In this document: positions 1 through 7,689 of the stretch, piece by piece | How positions within the stretch are numbered: the stretch's first letter is position 1 | Layout of the letters: every line of letters starts with the position of its first letter | Assembly: GCA_029247985.1 (NCBI GenBank) | Contig: JAQWKF010000098.1 | Coordinates: 1 to 14,089, forward strand | Origin: Flavobacteriaceae bacterium | Lineage (GTDB): Bacteria; Bacteroidota; Bacteroidia; Flavobacteriales; Flavobacteriaceae | Length of the DNA stretch: 14,089 nt | Direction of reading: 5' to 3' | Notes under the pieces: generated by a model | Databases searched by the model: none | What the model was told of the DNA's origin: nothing | What the model saw: only the letters and a program-made list of their open reading frames with translations | Made by a program: the position numbers and the translations under genes

Positions 1-1
1 T

Positions 2-373
2 GAAAAAGGAGATGACGAGGCCATGTTTATTGACCAAGATTTTCTTCGTTCATTGGAATACGGCATGCCACCCACTTCAGGGATTGGTATTGGCATTGAT
101 CGCCTTACCATGCTGTTGACCAACAATAGCTCTATTCAAGAAGTACTGTTTTTTCCACAGATGCGTCCTGAGAAAAAAGGGCCTAAGCTAACGGAAGAGG
201 AACAGTTAGTTGTTGACTTGCTCAAAAAAGAAAGCCCCGTTGCACTTTCATCATTAAAAGAGCAATCAGGGCTTAGTAATAAAAAATGGGATAAGACCAT
301 CAAAGGGTTAACAGCTAAATCAATTGCAGAAGTCAAAAAGACTAATGATGATTTATGGGTTACCCTACTTTAG
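2..373 (+). CDS. lysS: Lysyl-tRNA synthetase (class II LysRS), 3' part only
   Basis: This is the C-terminal end of lysyl-tRNA synthetase, which charges tRNA-Lys in the cytoplasm. The reading frame is open from base 2, so the gene continues off the left edge. The visible part begins EKGDDEAMF and carries class II motif 3, with GMPPTSGIGIGIDRL followed by TMLLTN and the usual ending FFPQMRP. After that point, where compact LysRS proteins such as the E. coli enzyme end, about 65 more residues follow (from KKGPKLTEEE to the stop). They look like a small helix-turn-helix or winged-helix fold; such an extension is usual in Bacteroidota LysRS. The stop overlaps the stop of the convergent OmpA-family gene by 4 bases. 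A terminator-like hairpin begins at the stop codon. Identification is secure; the role of the extension is unknown. Confidence 0.95.
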   Translation, partial: EKGDDEAMFIDQDFLRSLEYGMPPTSGIGIGIDRLTMLLTNNSSIQEVLFFPQMRPEKKGPKLTEEEQLVVDLLKKESPVALSSLKEQSGLSNKKWDKTIKGLTAKSIAEVKKTNDDLWVTLL

Positions 374-1479
374 AAGAACTTAAATTCTGTTCTCCTGTTT
401 TTTGCATGTTGGGTTTCTGAACAAGAAACACCGTCTTTACAGTCATTTAGCAACTTTGACTCGCCATATCCTACTGCAATCAAGCGAGAAGTTTCAATTC
501 CCTTTTGATTTAAATATGATACGACTGATTTTGATCTTTTATTTGACAAGCTTTTGTTAAACTCATTTCCGCCACGTGAGTCGGTATGCGAGCCTACTTC
601 AACAATAGCGTCTGGATGCTGCTTCATTCTTGAAAGAATATGTTTGTCTATAATTCTTTTGGACTTTGCTGTTAGTTTCGCACTGCCTAATTCATAATGA
701 ATCGGTAAAATAATGGCATCTTTAGGTAGGGTACAAGGGACTTGGCGCCAAGCCTCCATACCTCCTTTTTTTACCAGTACCCTTTTTTCAACGGTGGTAT
801 ACACAGCAGGCACCTTAATTGCCTTTGTTGTTTCGTCCTTTACCAAAACACGGCGCTCAACAAATTCTTTTACTTCTGGAATATCTATTGCAATGGTTTG
901 GGCAGGGGTTTCCATAACCTCACGCTTTACGAGCTTATACTTTCCGCCTTTTTGTTTGGTAGTACTTGTCGCATCTGAAACAAGTTTTTTTACCGGTACC
1001 TCTCGTATTACGGGAGGGTCTTGTTTATAATAAAAAATACGGCAATCATCTGGGTTAATTGACGGGCAATCTGGGTTTTCACCAGCCACCCATTTTCCAG
1101 ACTCACTCTTTACTTCAACGGACTCATATGCATCGGTGAAAGTGGCCATTTTTGGATAATGTTTGTTGTAGGGCTCTTCTATCCAAAAGGTATCGTAAAC
1201 CGTTTTAAATACGGCTGGAACATACTTGTATTTTTTTGAAGCTGGCTTTACTACGACTTCGTCTTTTACAGTTTTGTATTCAGCTGGCACCACTTCTAGC
1301 ACATTATGTGCAGGGACTTCAACAACGCGAACAGTCTTTATTTCAAACTGATCAGGAACAATACATTTTGCGTAGCATTTTCCTGGATCTGGATTATCTG
1401 GTAATTTTTCTAGGTATTGTTCTTGTGCGTAAAAAGTAGTTAAACACAAAAACATACAAGTTGTGTATATAGATTTCAT
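370..1479 (-). CDS. OmpA-family outer membrane protein with N-terminal Val-Pro repeats
   Basis: A secreted envelope protein of 369 residues. Residues 1-18 form a signal peptide (MKSIYTTCMFLCLTTFYA, cut before Q19). This start was chosen over an in-frame ATG at 1521 because it places the signal peptide at the N-terminus. Residues 41-250 hold repeats of the type VPAxYxTVxxxVLVK (near 64, 87, 200 and 223). Residues 254-369 are an OmpA C-terminal domain that should bind peptidoglycan: GSHTDSRGG with D300, and R315 in LSNKRSKS, at the positions of the diaminopimelate-binding Asp and Arg of OmpA. Seven cysteines lie in the mature part, including a C35/C39 pair, C138/C146 and C347/C353, so disulfides are possible. 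There is no obvious OmpA-type beta-barrel; the repeat region replaces it. Function beyond wall anchoring is unknown. Confidence 0.88.
   Translation of the reverse strand: MKSIYTTCMFLCLTTFYAQEQYLEKLPDNPDPGKCYAKCIVPDQFEIKTVRVVEVPAHNVLEVVPAEYKTVKDEVVVKPASKKYKYVPAVFKTVYDTFWIEEPYNKHYPKMATFTDAYESVEVKSESGKWVAGENPDCPSINPDDCRIFYYKQDPPVIREVPVKKLVSDATSTTKQKGGKYKLVKREVMETPAQTIAIDIPEVKEFVERRVLVKDETTKAIKVPAVYTTVEKRVLVKKGGMEAWRQVPCTLPKDAIILPIHYELGSAKLTAKSKRIIDKHILSRMKQHPDAIVEVGSHTDSRGGNEFNKSLSNKRSKSVVSYLNQKGIETSRLIAVGYGESKLLNDCKDGVSCSETQHAKNRRTEFKFF
371..403 (+). terminator. Candidate intrinsic terminator of lysS, inside the facing gene
   Basis: Bases 371-379 pair with 389-397: U371-G397 wobble, A372-U396, G373-C395, an A374/C394 mismatch, then five pairs AGAAC/GTTCT. 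The loop is 9 bases, and six T follow at 398-403 directly after the stem. The hairpin starts at the lysS stop codon and the rest lies in the 3' coding end of the convergent OmpA-family gene. The stem is short and contains a mismatch, so the call is moderate. Confidence 0.42.
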
Positions 1480-1518
1480 GATATTAAGATTTGGTGAAAT
1501 AAATTTAAGAAAAAATAG

Positions 1519-1551
1519 CAAATAAAATACCCTTTTATTGAACTTCTACAA
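1519..1551 (-). promoter_or_regulatory. Weak promoter candidate for the OmpA-family gene
   Basis: Read on the minus strand: TTG at 1551-1549, a 22-base gap, then TTTATTTG at 1526-1519, one mismatch from the Bacteroidota -7 element TAnnTTTG. It would start RNA near 1514, about 35 bases before the ATG at 1479, which agrees with the chosen start and not with the ATG at 1521. The region is very A/T-rich, so a chance match is likely enough to keep confidence low. Confidence 0.28.
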
Positions 1552-1600
1552 GTTGGTAATGTTATTTATTTTCAACACTTTAGCATACTAAATAAAAAAT

Positions 1601-4096
1601 ATGAAGAGAATTTCAGCCCTCCTTATCGTTGTTATTGCACTGTTTACTGTTCCCACACACGCACAACTGGGCAAACTTTTTAAAAAGAAAAAGCCCCCCG
1701 TAATCGAAAAACCAAAGCCTAAAAAGGAAGATAAAAACGGGATTAAACCCTATGATAAGGTAATAACCGAAAAAGCCATTACCGACAAGGGATTATTTGA
1801 TGTGCATACGGTTGACGACAAATTCTATTACGAAATTCCAGACTCCTTGTTTGGGGCGGAAATGTTAATGGTTACACGAATTGCCAAAACAGCATCAGGT
1901 ATCGGTTTTGGTGGTGGAAAACAAAATACTCAAGTATTGCGCTGGGAAAAAGACAGCAAAAAAGTGTTACTTCGTGTGGTTTCACACGAGGTTGTGGCAG
2001 CAGACTCCCTTCCTATACATGAGGCTGTTGTCAATTCAAACTTTGAACCTATTCTGTATCGATTTGATATCAAATCCATTGGAAAAGATTCGACTTCTAC
2101 TGTGATTGAAATTAACAAGCTTTTTGAAACAGACGTTAAAGCACTTGGCTTTCCTGCGTCGAGAAGAAAAAGTTATAAAATATCAAGCATGGATAAATCA
2201 AGATCGTTTATCAATACGCTCAAAAGCTATCCGCTCAATATAGAGGCACGCCATATAAAAACCTATAATTCTAGTTCGCCACCGTCTAATTCGAGCACCG
2301 GTTCGATTAGCTTAGAGATTAGCAACTCCATGATTTTACTTCCCAAAGAGCAAATGAAAAGACGCTATTTTGATCAACGTGTGGGCTGGTTTTCTAGAGG
2401 ACAAACGGACTATGGTTTAGATGTGCAAGAAAGCAAAACAGTCCGCTACCTAGATCGTTGGCGTTTGGAAATAAAAGATGAAGATTTAGAAAAATTTAAT
2501 CGGGGGGAATTGGTTGAACCCAAAAAACCCATAGTGTATTACATTGATAGAGCTACCCCAAAAAAATGGGTACCCTATTTAAAGCAAGGGATTGAAGATT
2601 GGCAAGTAGCGTTTGAGGAAGCAGGCTTTAAAAATGCCATTATTGCCAAAAACCCACCAACACCCGAAGAAGACCCAGATTGGAGTCCAGAAGATGTGCG
2701 CTATTCAGTTGTGCGTTATTTGGCTTCTCCCATACCCAATGCTAATGGACCACACGTAAGTGATCCCCGATCGGGTGAAATTTTAGAGTCTGACATCAAC
2801 TGGTACCACAATGTGATGACGCTCTTGCGTAATTGGTTTTTTGTACAAACGGCCACCATAAACCCAGAGGCAAGAGGCGTAGCGTTTAAGGATGAAATTA
2901 TGGGTCGTTTGATTCGATTTGTCTCAGCACATGAAGTAGGACACACCATTGGGCTACCTCACAATATGGGGAGTAGCGTTGCTTTTCCTGTGGATTCGCT
3001 GCGATCTGCATCCTTTACTAAAAAATATGGTACTGCTCCTTCCATCATGGATTATGCCCGCTTTAACTATATAGCACAGCCTGGAGACGGAGATGTGTCA
3101 TTGATGCCAGATATTGGAGTTTATGACAAACATGCCGTTCGCTGGGGCTATCGTCCTATTCCATCGTCTGAAACGGCAGCAGACGAAAAGGAAACCTTGG
3201 ACAAATGGATTTTAGCGCATCAAGATGATCCTATGTATCGTTTTGGAAGCCAACAATTTGGAAATCCAATTGATCCAAGTTCACAGACAGAAGATCTAGG
3301 TGACGATGCCATAAAAGCAAGTGCCTATGGTATTGCCAACCTCAAAAGAATCGTGCCTAATCTAATTGAATGGACTGCAGAGGACGGCAAAGACTACGAA
3401 GATTTACAAGATTTATATAACCAAGTATTAGGTCAGTTTAATCGTTATATGGGTCATGTGGCAGCCAATATTGGTGGTGTTTATGAATATTATAAGACCT
3501 ATGACCAAGAAGGTGCGGTGTATACACATGTTGACAAAAAGCACCAGCGTGCTTGCATGCAGTTCTTACAAGAAGAATTATTCACAACGCCCACTTGGAT
3601 GTTAGACAATGAGATTTTCAATAAAATAGAATTCGCCGGCGTACTTGATCGTATGCGTCGTATGCAAACAGGGACGCTTAACCGTCTATTGAGCTTTGAT
3701 CGATTGGCACGTATTTCGGAAAACGAAGCACTCAATGGAAGTGATGCATATGCATTGGTAGAAATGATGACCGCCTTGCGAAAAGGCATCTGGAGTGAGT
3801 TGTATAACAACAAAGACATTGGAATTTATCGAAGAAACCTACAACGTGCTTACATCGACCGATTGGGGTATCTGATGACCGAAAGTCAAGAGCCACTAGA
3901 GGGTTTTGCTAGAAGATATAGCAATCGTACTAGAGTACTTGTAAGTCAATCGGATATTAGAGCCGTAAGCAGGGCACAATTGATAAATCTTAAAAGCACC
4001 ATCAATTCAAGTTTGACTTCCATGACAGATCAAAATACACGATACCACTTGCAAGAAGCTGTGGTGCGTATTGATGCAATACTTGACCCAAGTTAA
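1601..4096 (+). CDS. Secreted zinc-dependent metalloprotease (DUF5117/DUF5118/DUF4953 family)
   Basis: An 831-residue exported protease. Residues 1-21 are a signal peptide ending THA before Q22, followed by a Lys/Pro-rich stretch (about 25-45). From family knowledge, the N-terminal third should hold the DUF5118 and DUF5117 domains and the later part the DUF4953 catalytic region. The zinc site is HEVGHTIGLPHN: H444, H448 and H454 as ligands and E445 as the catalytic base, the extended HExxHxxGxxH form of metzincins. A Met-turn follows at SIMDY (M483). All catalytic residues are present, and the length matches the family (about 800-850). The protein has no T9SS-type C-terminal domain that I can recognise and no lipobox, so periplasm or cell surface are both possible. 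Its natural substrate is unknown. It stands alone, and its stop lies one base from the convergent hemL stop. Confidence 0.92.
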   Translation: MKRISALLIVVIALFTVPTHAQLGKLFKKKKPPVIEKPKPKKEDKNGIKPYDKVITEKAITDKGLFDVHTVDDKFYYEIPDSLFGAEMLMVTRIAKTASGIGFGGGKQNTQVLRWEKDSKKVLLRVVSHEVVAADSLPIHEAVVNSNFEPILYRFDIKSIGKDSTSTVIEINKLFETDVKALGFPASRRKSYKISSMDKSRSFINTLKSYPLNIEARHIKTYNSSSPPSNSSTGSISLEISNSMILLPKEQMKRRYFDQRVGWFSRGQTDYGLDVQESKTVRYLDRWRLEIKDEDLEKFNRGELVEPKKPIVYYIDRATPKKWVPYLKQGIEDWQVAFEEAGFKNAIIAKNPPTPEEDPDWSPEDVRYSVVRYLASPIPNANGPHVSDPRSGEILESDINWYHNVMTLLRNWFFVQTATINPEARGVAFKDEIMGRLIRFVSAHEVGHTIGLPHNMGSSVAFPVDSLRSASFTKKYGTAPSIMDYARFNYIAQPGDGDVSLMPDIGVYDKHAVRWGYRPIPSSETAADEKETLDKWILAHQDDPMYRFGSQQFGNPIDPSSQTEDLGDDAIKASAYGIANLKRIVPNLIEWTAEDGKDYEDLQDLYNQVLGQFNRYMGHVAANIGGVYEYYKTYDQEGAVYTHVDKKHQRACMQFLQEELFTTPTWMLDNEIFNKIEFAGVLDRMRRMQTGTLNRLLSFDRLARISENEALNGSDAYALVEMMTALRKGIWSELYNNKDIGIYRRNLQRAYIDRLGYLMTESQEPLEGFARRYSNRTRVLVSQSDIRAVSRAQLINLKSTINSSLTSMTDQNTRYHLQEAVVRIDAILDPS

Positions 4097-4097
4097 T

Positions 4098-5387
4098 TTA
4101 TAATTTTTTAAGCGTTTCTGAAAAGGCCTCCAGCGTATGCTCGAGGTCTTTTTGGGTTATGGCATCATTTAAGAAATAACTTTCAAAAGCACTTGGCGGT
4201 AAATAAACCCCACGTAGCAACATCCCGTGGAAATACCTTTTAAAATATTCGTTATTTCCTTTTGCGGCGGTTTCAAAATCGACAACGGGCTTGTCTGTAA
4301 AATGGAGTGACATCATGGAGCCTAGCCTGTTGATTTGATAAGGAAGCCCTTTTTGCTCCAACAGTGGGATCATTTCTTGGTGTAAAAAGGCTGTTTTATC
4401 CGCTAAACTTGTATATGTTTCTGGGTGTTCATGCAACAAATCTAACATGGTTAGTCCAGCGGTCATAGCCAATGGATTACCGCTCAAGGTACCCGCCTGA
4501 TAAACGGGTCCTAGTGGTGCTAAAAAATCCATAATTTCTTTTCGGGCAGCAAAAGCACCAACGGGTAAACCTCCCCCTATTACTTTACCATAAGTAACCA
4601 AATCGGCTCGAACACCAAGACATTCCTGAGCACCGCCTAGGGCCAATCTAAATCCTGTCATGACCTCATCAAAAATAAGAACTGCTCCGTGTGCATCACA
4701 CAAACTGCGTAAGCCTTCCAAGAAGCCTGCTTGAGGTAGAATACAACCCATATTACCCGCAACAGGTTCAACGATTATGGCTGCAATTTGTTCTGGATTG
4801 GCACGAAATATTTCAGCCACTTGTTCCAAGTTGTTGTATGCAGCAAGAAGGGTGTCTTTTGCCGTGCCTGTTGTTACGCCTGGACTGTTGGGGCTACCAA
4901 AAGTTACGGCGCCGCTTCCGGCTTGAATCAAAAAGGCATCTGCGTGTCCGTGATAGCAACCTGCAAATTTGATGATTTTGTTGCGGCCAGTAAAACCTCG
5001 TGCCAGTCGAACCGCACTCATGCATGCCTCTGTTCCTGAATTGACAAAGCGGATTTGATCCATATGTGGCACCATAGATAGCGCGCGTTTGGCAATTTCA
5101 GTTTCCAATGCTGTTGGAATGCCATAGGAAGTTCCTTTTTCAGCACGAGCTTGAATGGCAGCGACCACTTTGGGATGTGCGTGCCCTAAAATCATAGGGC
5201 CCCAAGATGCTATAAAATCTACATAGCGATTGTGGTCTTCATCATATAAGTAAGCGCCCTTTGCGTGGGTTAGGAAAATAGGTGTTCCGCCAACTGCGTT
5301 AAAGGCACGTACTGGTGAGTTTACCCCACCAGGAATTACTTTCTTAGCCTCATTGAATAAGGCACTACTACGTTGGTATTGCATCAT
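4098..5387 (-). CDS. hemL: Glutamate-1-semialdehyde 2,1-aminomutase
   Basis: HemL converts glutamate-1-semialdehyde into 5-aminolevulinate, the precursor of haem in the C5 pathway; it is a cytoplasmic, PLP-dependent class III aminotransferase fold. The 429 residues match the family length. The N-terminus SSALFNEAKKVIPGGVNSPVRAF is the classic HemL opening (residues 7-29). SGTEACMSA and CYHGHAD follow, as does IFDEVMTGFR with the PLP-contacting Asp. The Schiff-base lysine is K268 in TYGKVIGGGLPVG, and GTLSGNP lies after it. Its start overlaps the stop of the upstream lipoprotein gene in an ATGA (5384-5387), so translation is probably coupled. A second ATG follows directly (ATGATG), so the exact start could be one codon later. 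It is the last gene of a three-gene operon. Confidence 0.97.
   Translation of the reverse strand: MMQYQRSSALFNEAKKVIPGGVNSPVRAFNAVGGTPIFLTHAKGAYLYDEDHNRYVDFIASWGPMILGHAHPKVVAAIQARAEKGTSYGIPTALETEIAKRALSMVPHMDQIRFVNSGTEACMSAVRLARGFTGRNKIIKFAGCYHGHADAFLIQAGSGAVTFGSPNSPGVTTGTAKDTLLAAYNNLEQVAEIFRANPEQIAAIIVEPVAGNMGCILPQAGFLEGLRSLCDAHGAVLIFDEVMTGFRLALGGAQECLGVRADLVTYGKVIGGGLPVGAFAARKEIMDFLAPLGPVYQAGTLSGNPLAMTAGLTMLDLLHEHPETYTSLADKTAFLHQEMIPLLEQKGLPYQINRLGSMMSLHFTDKPVVDFETAAKGNNEYFKRYFHGMLLRGVYLPPSAFESYFLNDAITQKDLEHTLEAFSETLKKL
4121..4153 (+). terminator. Intrinsic terminator of the metalloprotease gene, embedded in hemL
   Basis: Bases 4121-4130 (AAAAGGCCTC) pair with 4143-4152 (GAGGTCTTTT) over ten positions, one of them a G-U wobble. 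Inside the loop AGC (4132-4134) can pair with GCT (4139-4141). Five T run from 4149 to 4153. The site is 25 bases after the protease stop and wholly inside the 3' coding end of hemL on the other strand. In minus-strand RNA the G-U pair becomes an A/C mismatch. It therefore looks built to stop plus-strand transcription while disturbing hemL mRNA less. Confidence 0.65.
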
Positions 5388-6184
5388 TTTACTTTTAGTT
5401 GCTGGCCAACAGCCAGTTCATTTGAGCGCAATCCATTACGTTCTTTAAGGGCTTGCACTGAAGTGTTAAATTGTTTAGCAATAGCATATAGCGTATCGCC
5501 TTGTTTTACGGTGTAATCTTGGCTACCTACACCCTTGCTTTTTTGACCTTTTTCCTTTTTACCTTTTTTGGTCTTAATAGGCTCCTTACTACCGTCAAAT
5601 TGCCAAAGCTCGTAGCGTTCAATGAGTGATATGAGCTTGTAGGCATATTGCGGATCTGTAGCATAGCCTGCTTTTTTTAGCCCGTGTGCCCAGCTCACAT
5701 AATCTGTTTTTTTCATTTTAAAAAGCTTGCTGTAACGGTCTCTGTAACGCAAAAACTCGGAGTGATCTCTGTAGGACTGTGCTACTTTTTTATACTTGCG
5801 AAAACACTCTCCCTTGGCGTCATCGTCGTGAGAAACGCTAGGCCCGCGCCAACCTTTGTGGCATTTAATACCAAAATGGTTGTTGGACTTGACCGCTAAT
5901 TTTCCAACGCCTGCTTGCGATTCCAATAACCCTTGCGCTAAAGTAATACTTGCTGGTATTCCAAATTTTTTCATCTCCTTTTGCGCGAGTGGTGCATACT
6001 GTAGTACGTAAACCTTCATGCGCATATGAGCATCCATATCAGCAAGCTTTTTGGCGGTTTGCTTGGGTGATTTGTTTTCAATTTTTTTAGCGTTTCGCTT
6101 TACTTCACCATTGTAGACCACTTTTTTTGACCCACAAGAAGTAAGCAGGAGTGCGCTAAGAAAAAAGGTTAGGATTCTGGCCAT
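5384..6184 (-). CDS. Glucosaminidase (GH73-like) lipoprotein with C-terminal LysM
   Basis: A predicted peptidoglycan hydrolase of 266 residues. The start at 6184 was chosen because it gives a clean lipoprotein signal, MARILTFFLSALLLTSC, with the lipidated Cys at residue 17; an in-frame ATG at 6268 would bury that signal. Residues about 58-194 are a mannosyl-glycoprotein endo-beta-N-acetylglucosaminidase-like domain, with PASITLAQGLLESQAG carrying the likely catalytic E88, then NNHFGIKC and GYATDPQYAYKL, all family hallmarks. A Lys/Gly-rich linker (200-222) leads to one LysM domain (223-266: YTVKQGDTLYAIAKQFN). The protein should sit on a membrane facing the periplasm and cut the glycan strand. 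The start overlaps the upstream enzyme gene by 16 bases, and the stop overlaps hemL by 4 bases. Confidence 0.93.
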   Translation of the reverse strand: MARILTFFLSALLLTSCGSKKVVYNGEVKRNAKKIENKSPKQTAKKLADMDAHMRMKVYVLQYAPLAQKEMKKFGIPASITLAQGLLESQAGVGKLAVKSNNHFGIKCHKGWRGPSVSHDDDAKGECFRKYKKVAQSYRDHSEFLRYRDRYSKLFKMKKTDYVSWAHGLKKAGYATDPQYAYKLISLIERYELWQFDGSKEPIKTKKGKKEKGQKSKGVGSQDYTVKQGDTLYAIAKQFNTSVQALKERNGLRSNELAVGQQLKVK

Positions 6185-7107
6185 TGTGCTTGATACTGAT
6201 AATTGTAGCCAGCGATTCCCTGCGTTCCGCCAGTGTGAATGAGTAAAATATTTGTTCCAAACGTCCATGTATTATCTTTTATCATTTGCACCAACTGAAA
6301 CAGCATAGGTGCCGTGTAAATAGGATCCAATACCACGCCTGTTTTTTCGATTACCTCGTTAGCAAATACAACAAGTTTTTTGTCGATATTGGCGTATCCC
6401 GCATAGGATGGGTGTTGTATGAGTTCCCAATTATCACGTGACACAAAGGTACGAATACGGTCTGGTATTGTGGCATCATCTACCATTTGAAAGCCCACAA
6501 CTTTTTGATGCGCAGCAGCCGATGCTGCCAAACCGGCTAAGGTACCTCCAGTTCCTACGGCACATCCGACAACATCATAACGCTTATCGTCACTAGTCAA
6601 TATTTCCATACACCCCTTAACCGCTAGTTTGTTGGTACCCCCCTCAGGTACAACCAATAGGCTTTTAGTTGCTACGAGTTGACGTACCTTTTTTCCGTGT
6701 TCTTTTAGTTTGTATTCAGCGCGAGACACAAATTCCAGCTGCATACCCTTGGCCTGACACTGAGACAAGGTTGGATTTAATGGTTTAGTTGCAAGTTCTT
6801 CGCCTCTTACTATACCAACTATAGGAATTTGCTCCTGCGCAGCCAGTGCAGCAGCAGCAGCAAGGTGGTTGGAGTAAGCCCCACCAAACGTTAGCATCCC
6901 TTTAGCAGAGGAGGTTTTTAAGGCTTTAAAATTATATTTGAGTTTGCGCCATTTATTACCAGAGGCTAAAGGAAAAACCAAATCCTCTCTTTTGAGATAA
7001 ACCGAAACCCCTTTTTCTTCAAATTCGGGAAGTGGTATGTGTTCGTTAATGGCAGTTGGTTTGAGCACATTCAAAAATACGTGATTATATGTGTTATATT
7101 TAGACAT
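6169..7107 (-). CDS. PLP-dependent D-cysteine desulfhydrase / ACC deaminase-like enzyme
   Basis: A 312-residue cytoplasmic PLP enzyme of fold type II, in the group annotated as 1-aminocyclopropane-1-carboxylate (ACC) deaminase / D-cysteine desulfhydrase. The PLP lysine is K52 in SGNKWRKLKYN. GGAYSNH (75-81) lies near the substrate site, and the phosphate-binding loop is GTGGT (185-189). At the two places where true ACC deaminases carry Glu and Leu (Y-E and H-L-G-G), this protein has Thr: T265 in DPIYTAP and T292 in IHTGGT. From established work on the family, that pattern points to desulfhydrase-like rather than ACC deaminase activity. The true substrate is not settled; D-cysteine or another D-amino acid is possible. 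It is the first gene of the overlapping operon with the glucosaminidase lipoprotein and hemL. Confidence 0.85.
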   Translation of the reverse strand: MSKYNTYNHVFLNVLKPTAINEHIPLPEFEEKGVSVYLKREDLVFPLASGNKWRKLKYNFKALKTSSAKGMLTFGGAYSNHLAAAAALAAQEQIPIVGIVRGEELATKPLNPTLSQCQAKGMQLEFVSRAEYKLKEHGKKVRQLVATKSLLVVPEGGTNKLAVKGCMEILTSDDKRYDVVGCAVGTGGTLAGLAASAAAHQKVVGFQMVDDATIPDRIRTFVSRDNWELIQHPSYAGYANIDKKLVVFANEVIEKTGVVLDPIYTAPMLFQLVQMIKDNTWTFGTNILLIHTGGTQGIAGYNYQYQAQWPES

Positions 7108-7149
7108 ACATTCGGCATGTTTTTTGATTGCTAATAAATAAATTTAATT

Positions 7150-7689
7150 ATGAAACGGTTTTTATATCTCGCTACAGCTCTCTTAGTCGCTTCTTGTGCA
7201 TCTATTCGTGTTAGTACAGATTATGATACAGGTGTTGACTTTACCTCATATAATACCTATGCTTTTTTCAAACCAGGTATTGACGATGCTAAAATTTCAG
7301 ACCTAGATAAAAGACGTGTCTTAAAAGCCATTGAAAACGCGCTTTCAGAAAAGGGTTTTACAGCTTCAGAAACGCCCGGCATATTGGTTAGTTTTCACAC
7401 TAAAGCTGAGAAAAATGTACGTGTGAGCGAAAGCTATATCGGCTGGGGTGGTCCTTTCTATGGCCCTTATGGCGGTATGGGTTGGGGTTGGGGGTTTAAC
7501 CGCCCTTATAATGTAAATACGACGACTAACGGTGTATTGTATATTGATCTTATTGATGCGAATTCCAAGAAATTAGTTTGGCAAGGTAAAGGAACTGGTA
7601 GATTGAGCAGAGGCACGCCACAAGAGCGGGAAGCAAAAATCAATGCTTTTGTTACAGATATTTTGACTGCTTACCCCCCATCAAACTAG
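7150..7689 (+). CDS. DUF4136 family lipoprotein
   Basis: A 179-residue predicted lipoprotein. MKRFLYLATALLVASC gives a lipobox with the lipidated Cys at residue 16. The body fits DUF4136: an early DYDTGVDFTSYNTYAFF segment, a middle beta-rich part with VSFHTKAEKN, a Gly/Trp/Tyr-rich loop (about 98-117, GWGGPFYGPYGG and GWGWGF), and a closing region LYIDLIDANSKKLVWQGKGTG. The family is common in Bacteroidota and Proteobacteria and has no agreed function; an envelope location is likely. The gene stands alone. It is divergent from the desulfhydrase-like gene with a 42-base gap and its stop overlaps the alaS stop by 4 bases. I see no convincing promoter motif in the short A/T-rich upstream gap. 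Confidence 0.88.
   Translation: MKRFLYLATALLVASCASIRVSTDYDTGVDFTSYNTYAFFKPGIDDAKISDLDKRRVLKAIENALSEKGFTASETPGILVSFHTKAEKNVRVSESYIGWGGPFYGPYGGMGWGWGFNRPYNVNTTTNGVLYIDLIDANSKKLVWQGKGTGRLSRGTPQEREAKINAFVTDILTAYPPSN

Noticed and set aside
713..1030. Open frame opposite the OmpA-family gene
   Set aside because: It is a shadow of the real gene, rich in Ser/Thr/Phe from complement of Lys/Glu/Val codons, with no recognisable domain.
1480..1521. Earlier in-frame ATG of the OmpA-family gene at 1521
   Set aside because: It adds 14 residues before a clear signal peptide and lies over the promoter candidate; the ATG at 1479 fits better.
4068..4093. Overlapping small inverted repeats GTATTG-CAATAC and ACTTG-CAAGT at the protease 3' end
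   Set aside because: Short stems with three-base loops and no adjacent T-run; the hairpin at 4121-4153 is a far better terminator.
6185..6268. Earlier in-frame ATG of the glucosaminidase lipoprotein at 6268
   Set aside because: It would place 28 residues ahead of the lipoprotein signal and extend the overlap with the upstream gene to 100 bases.
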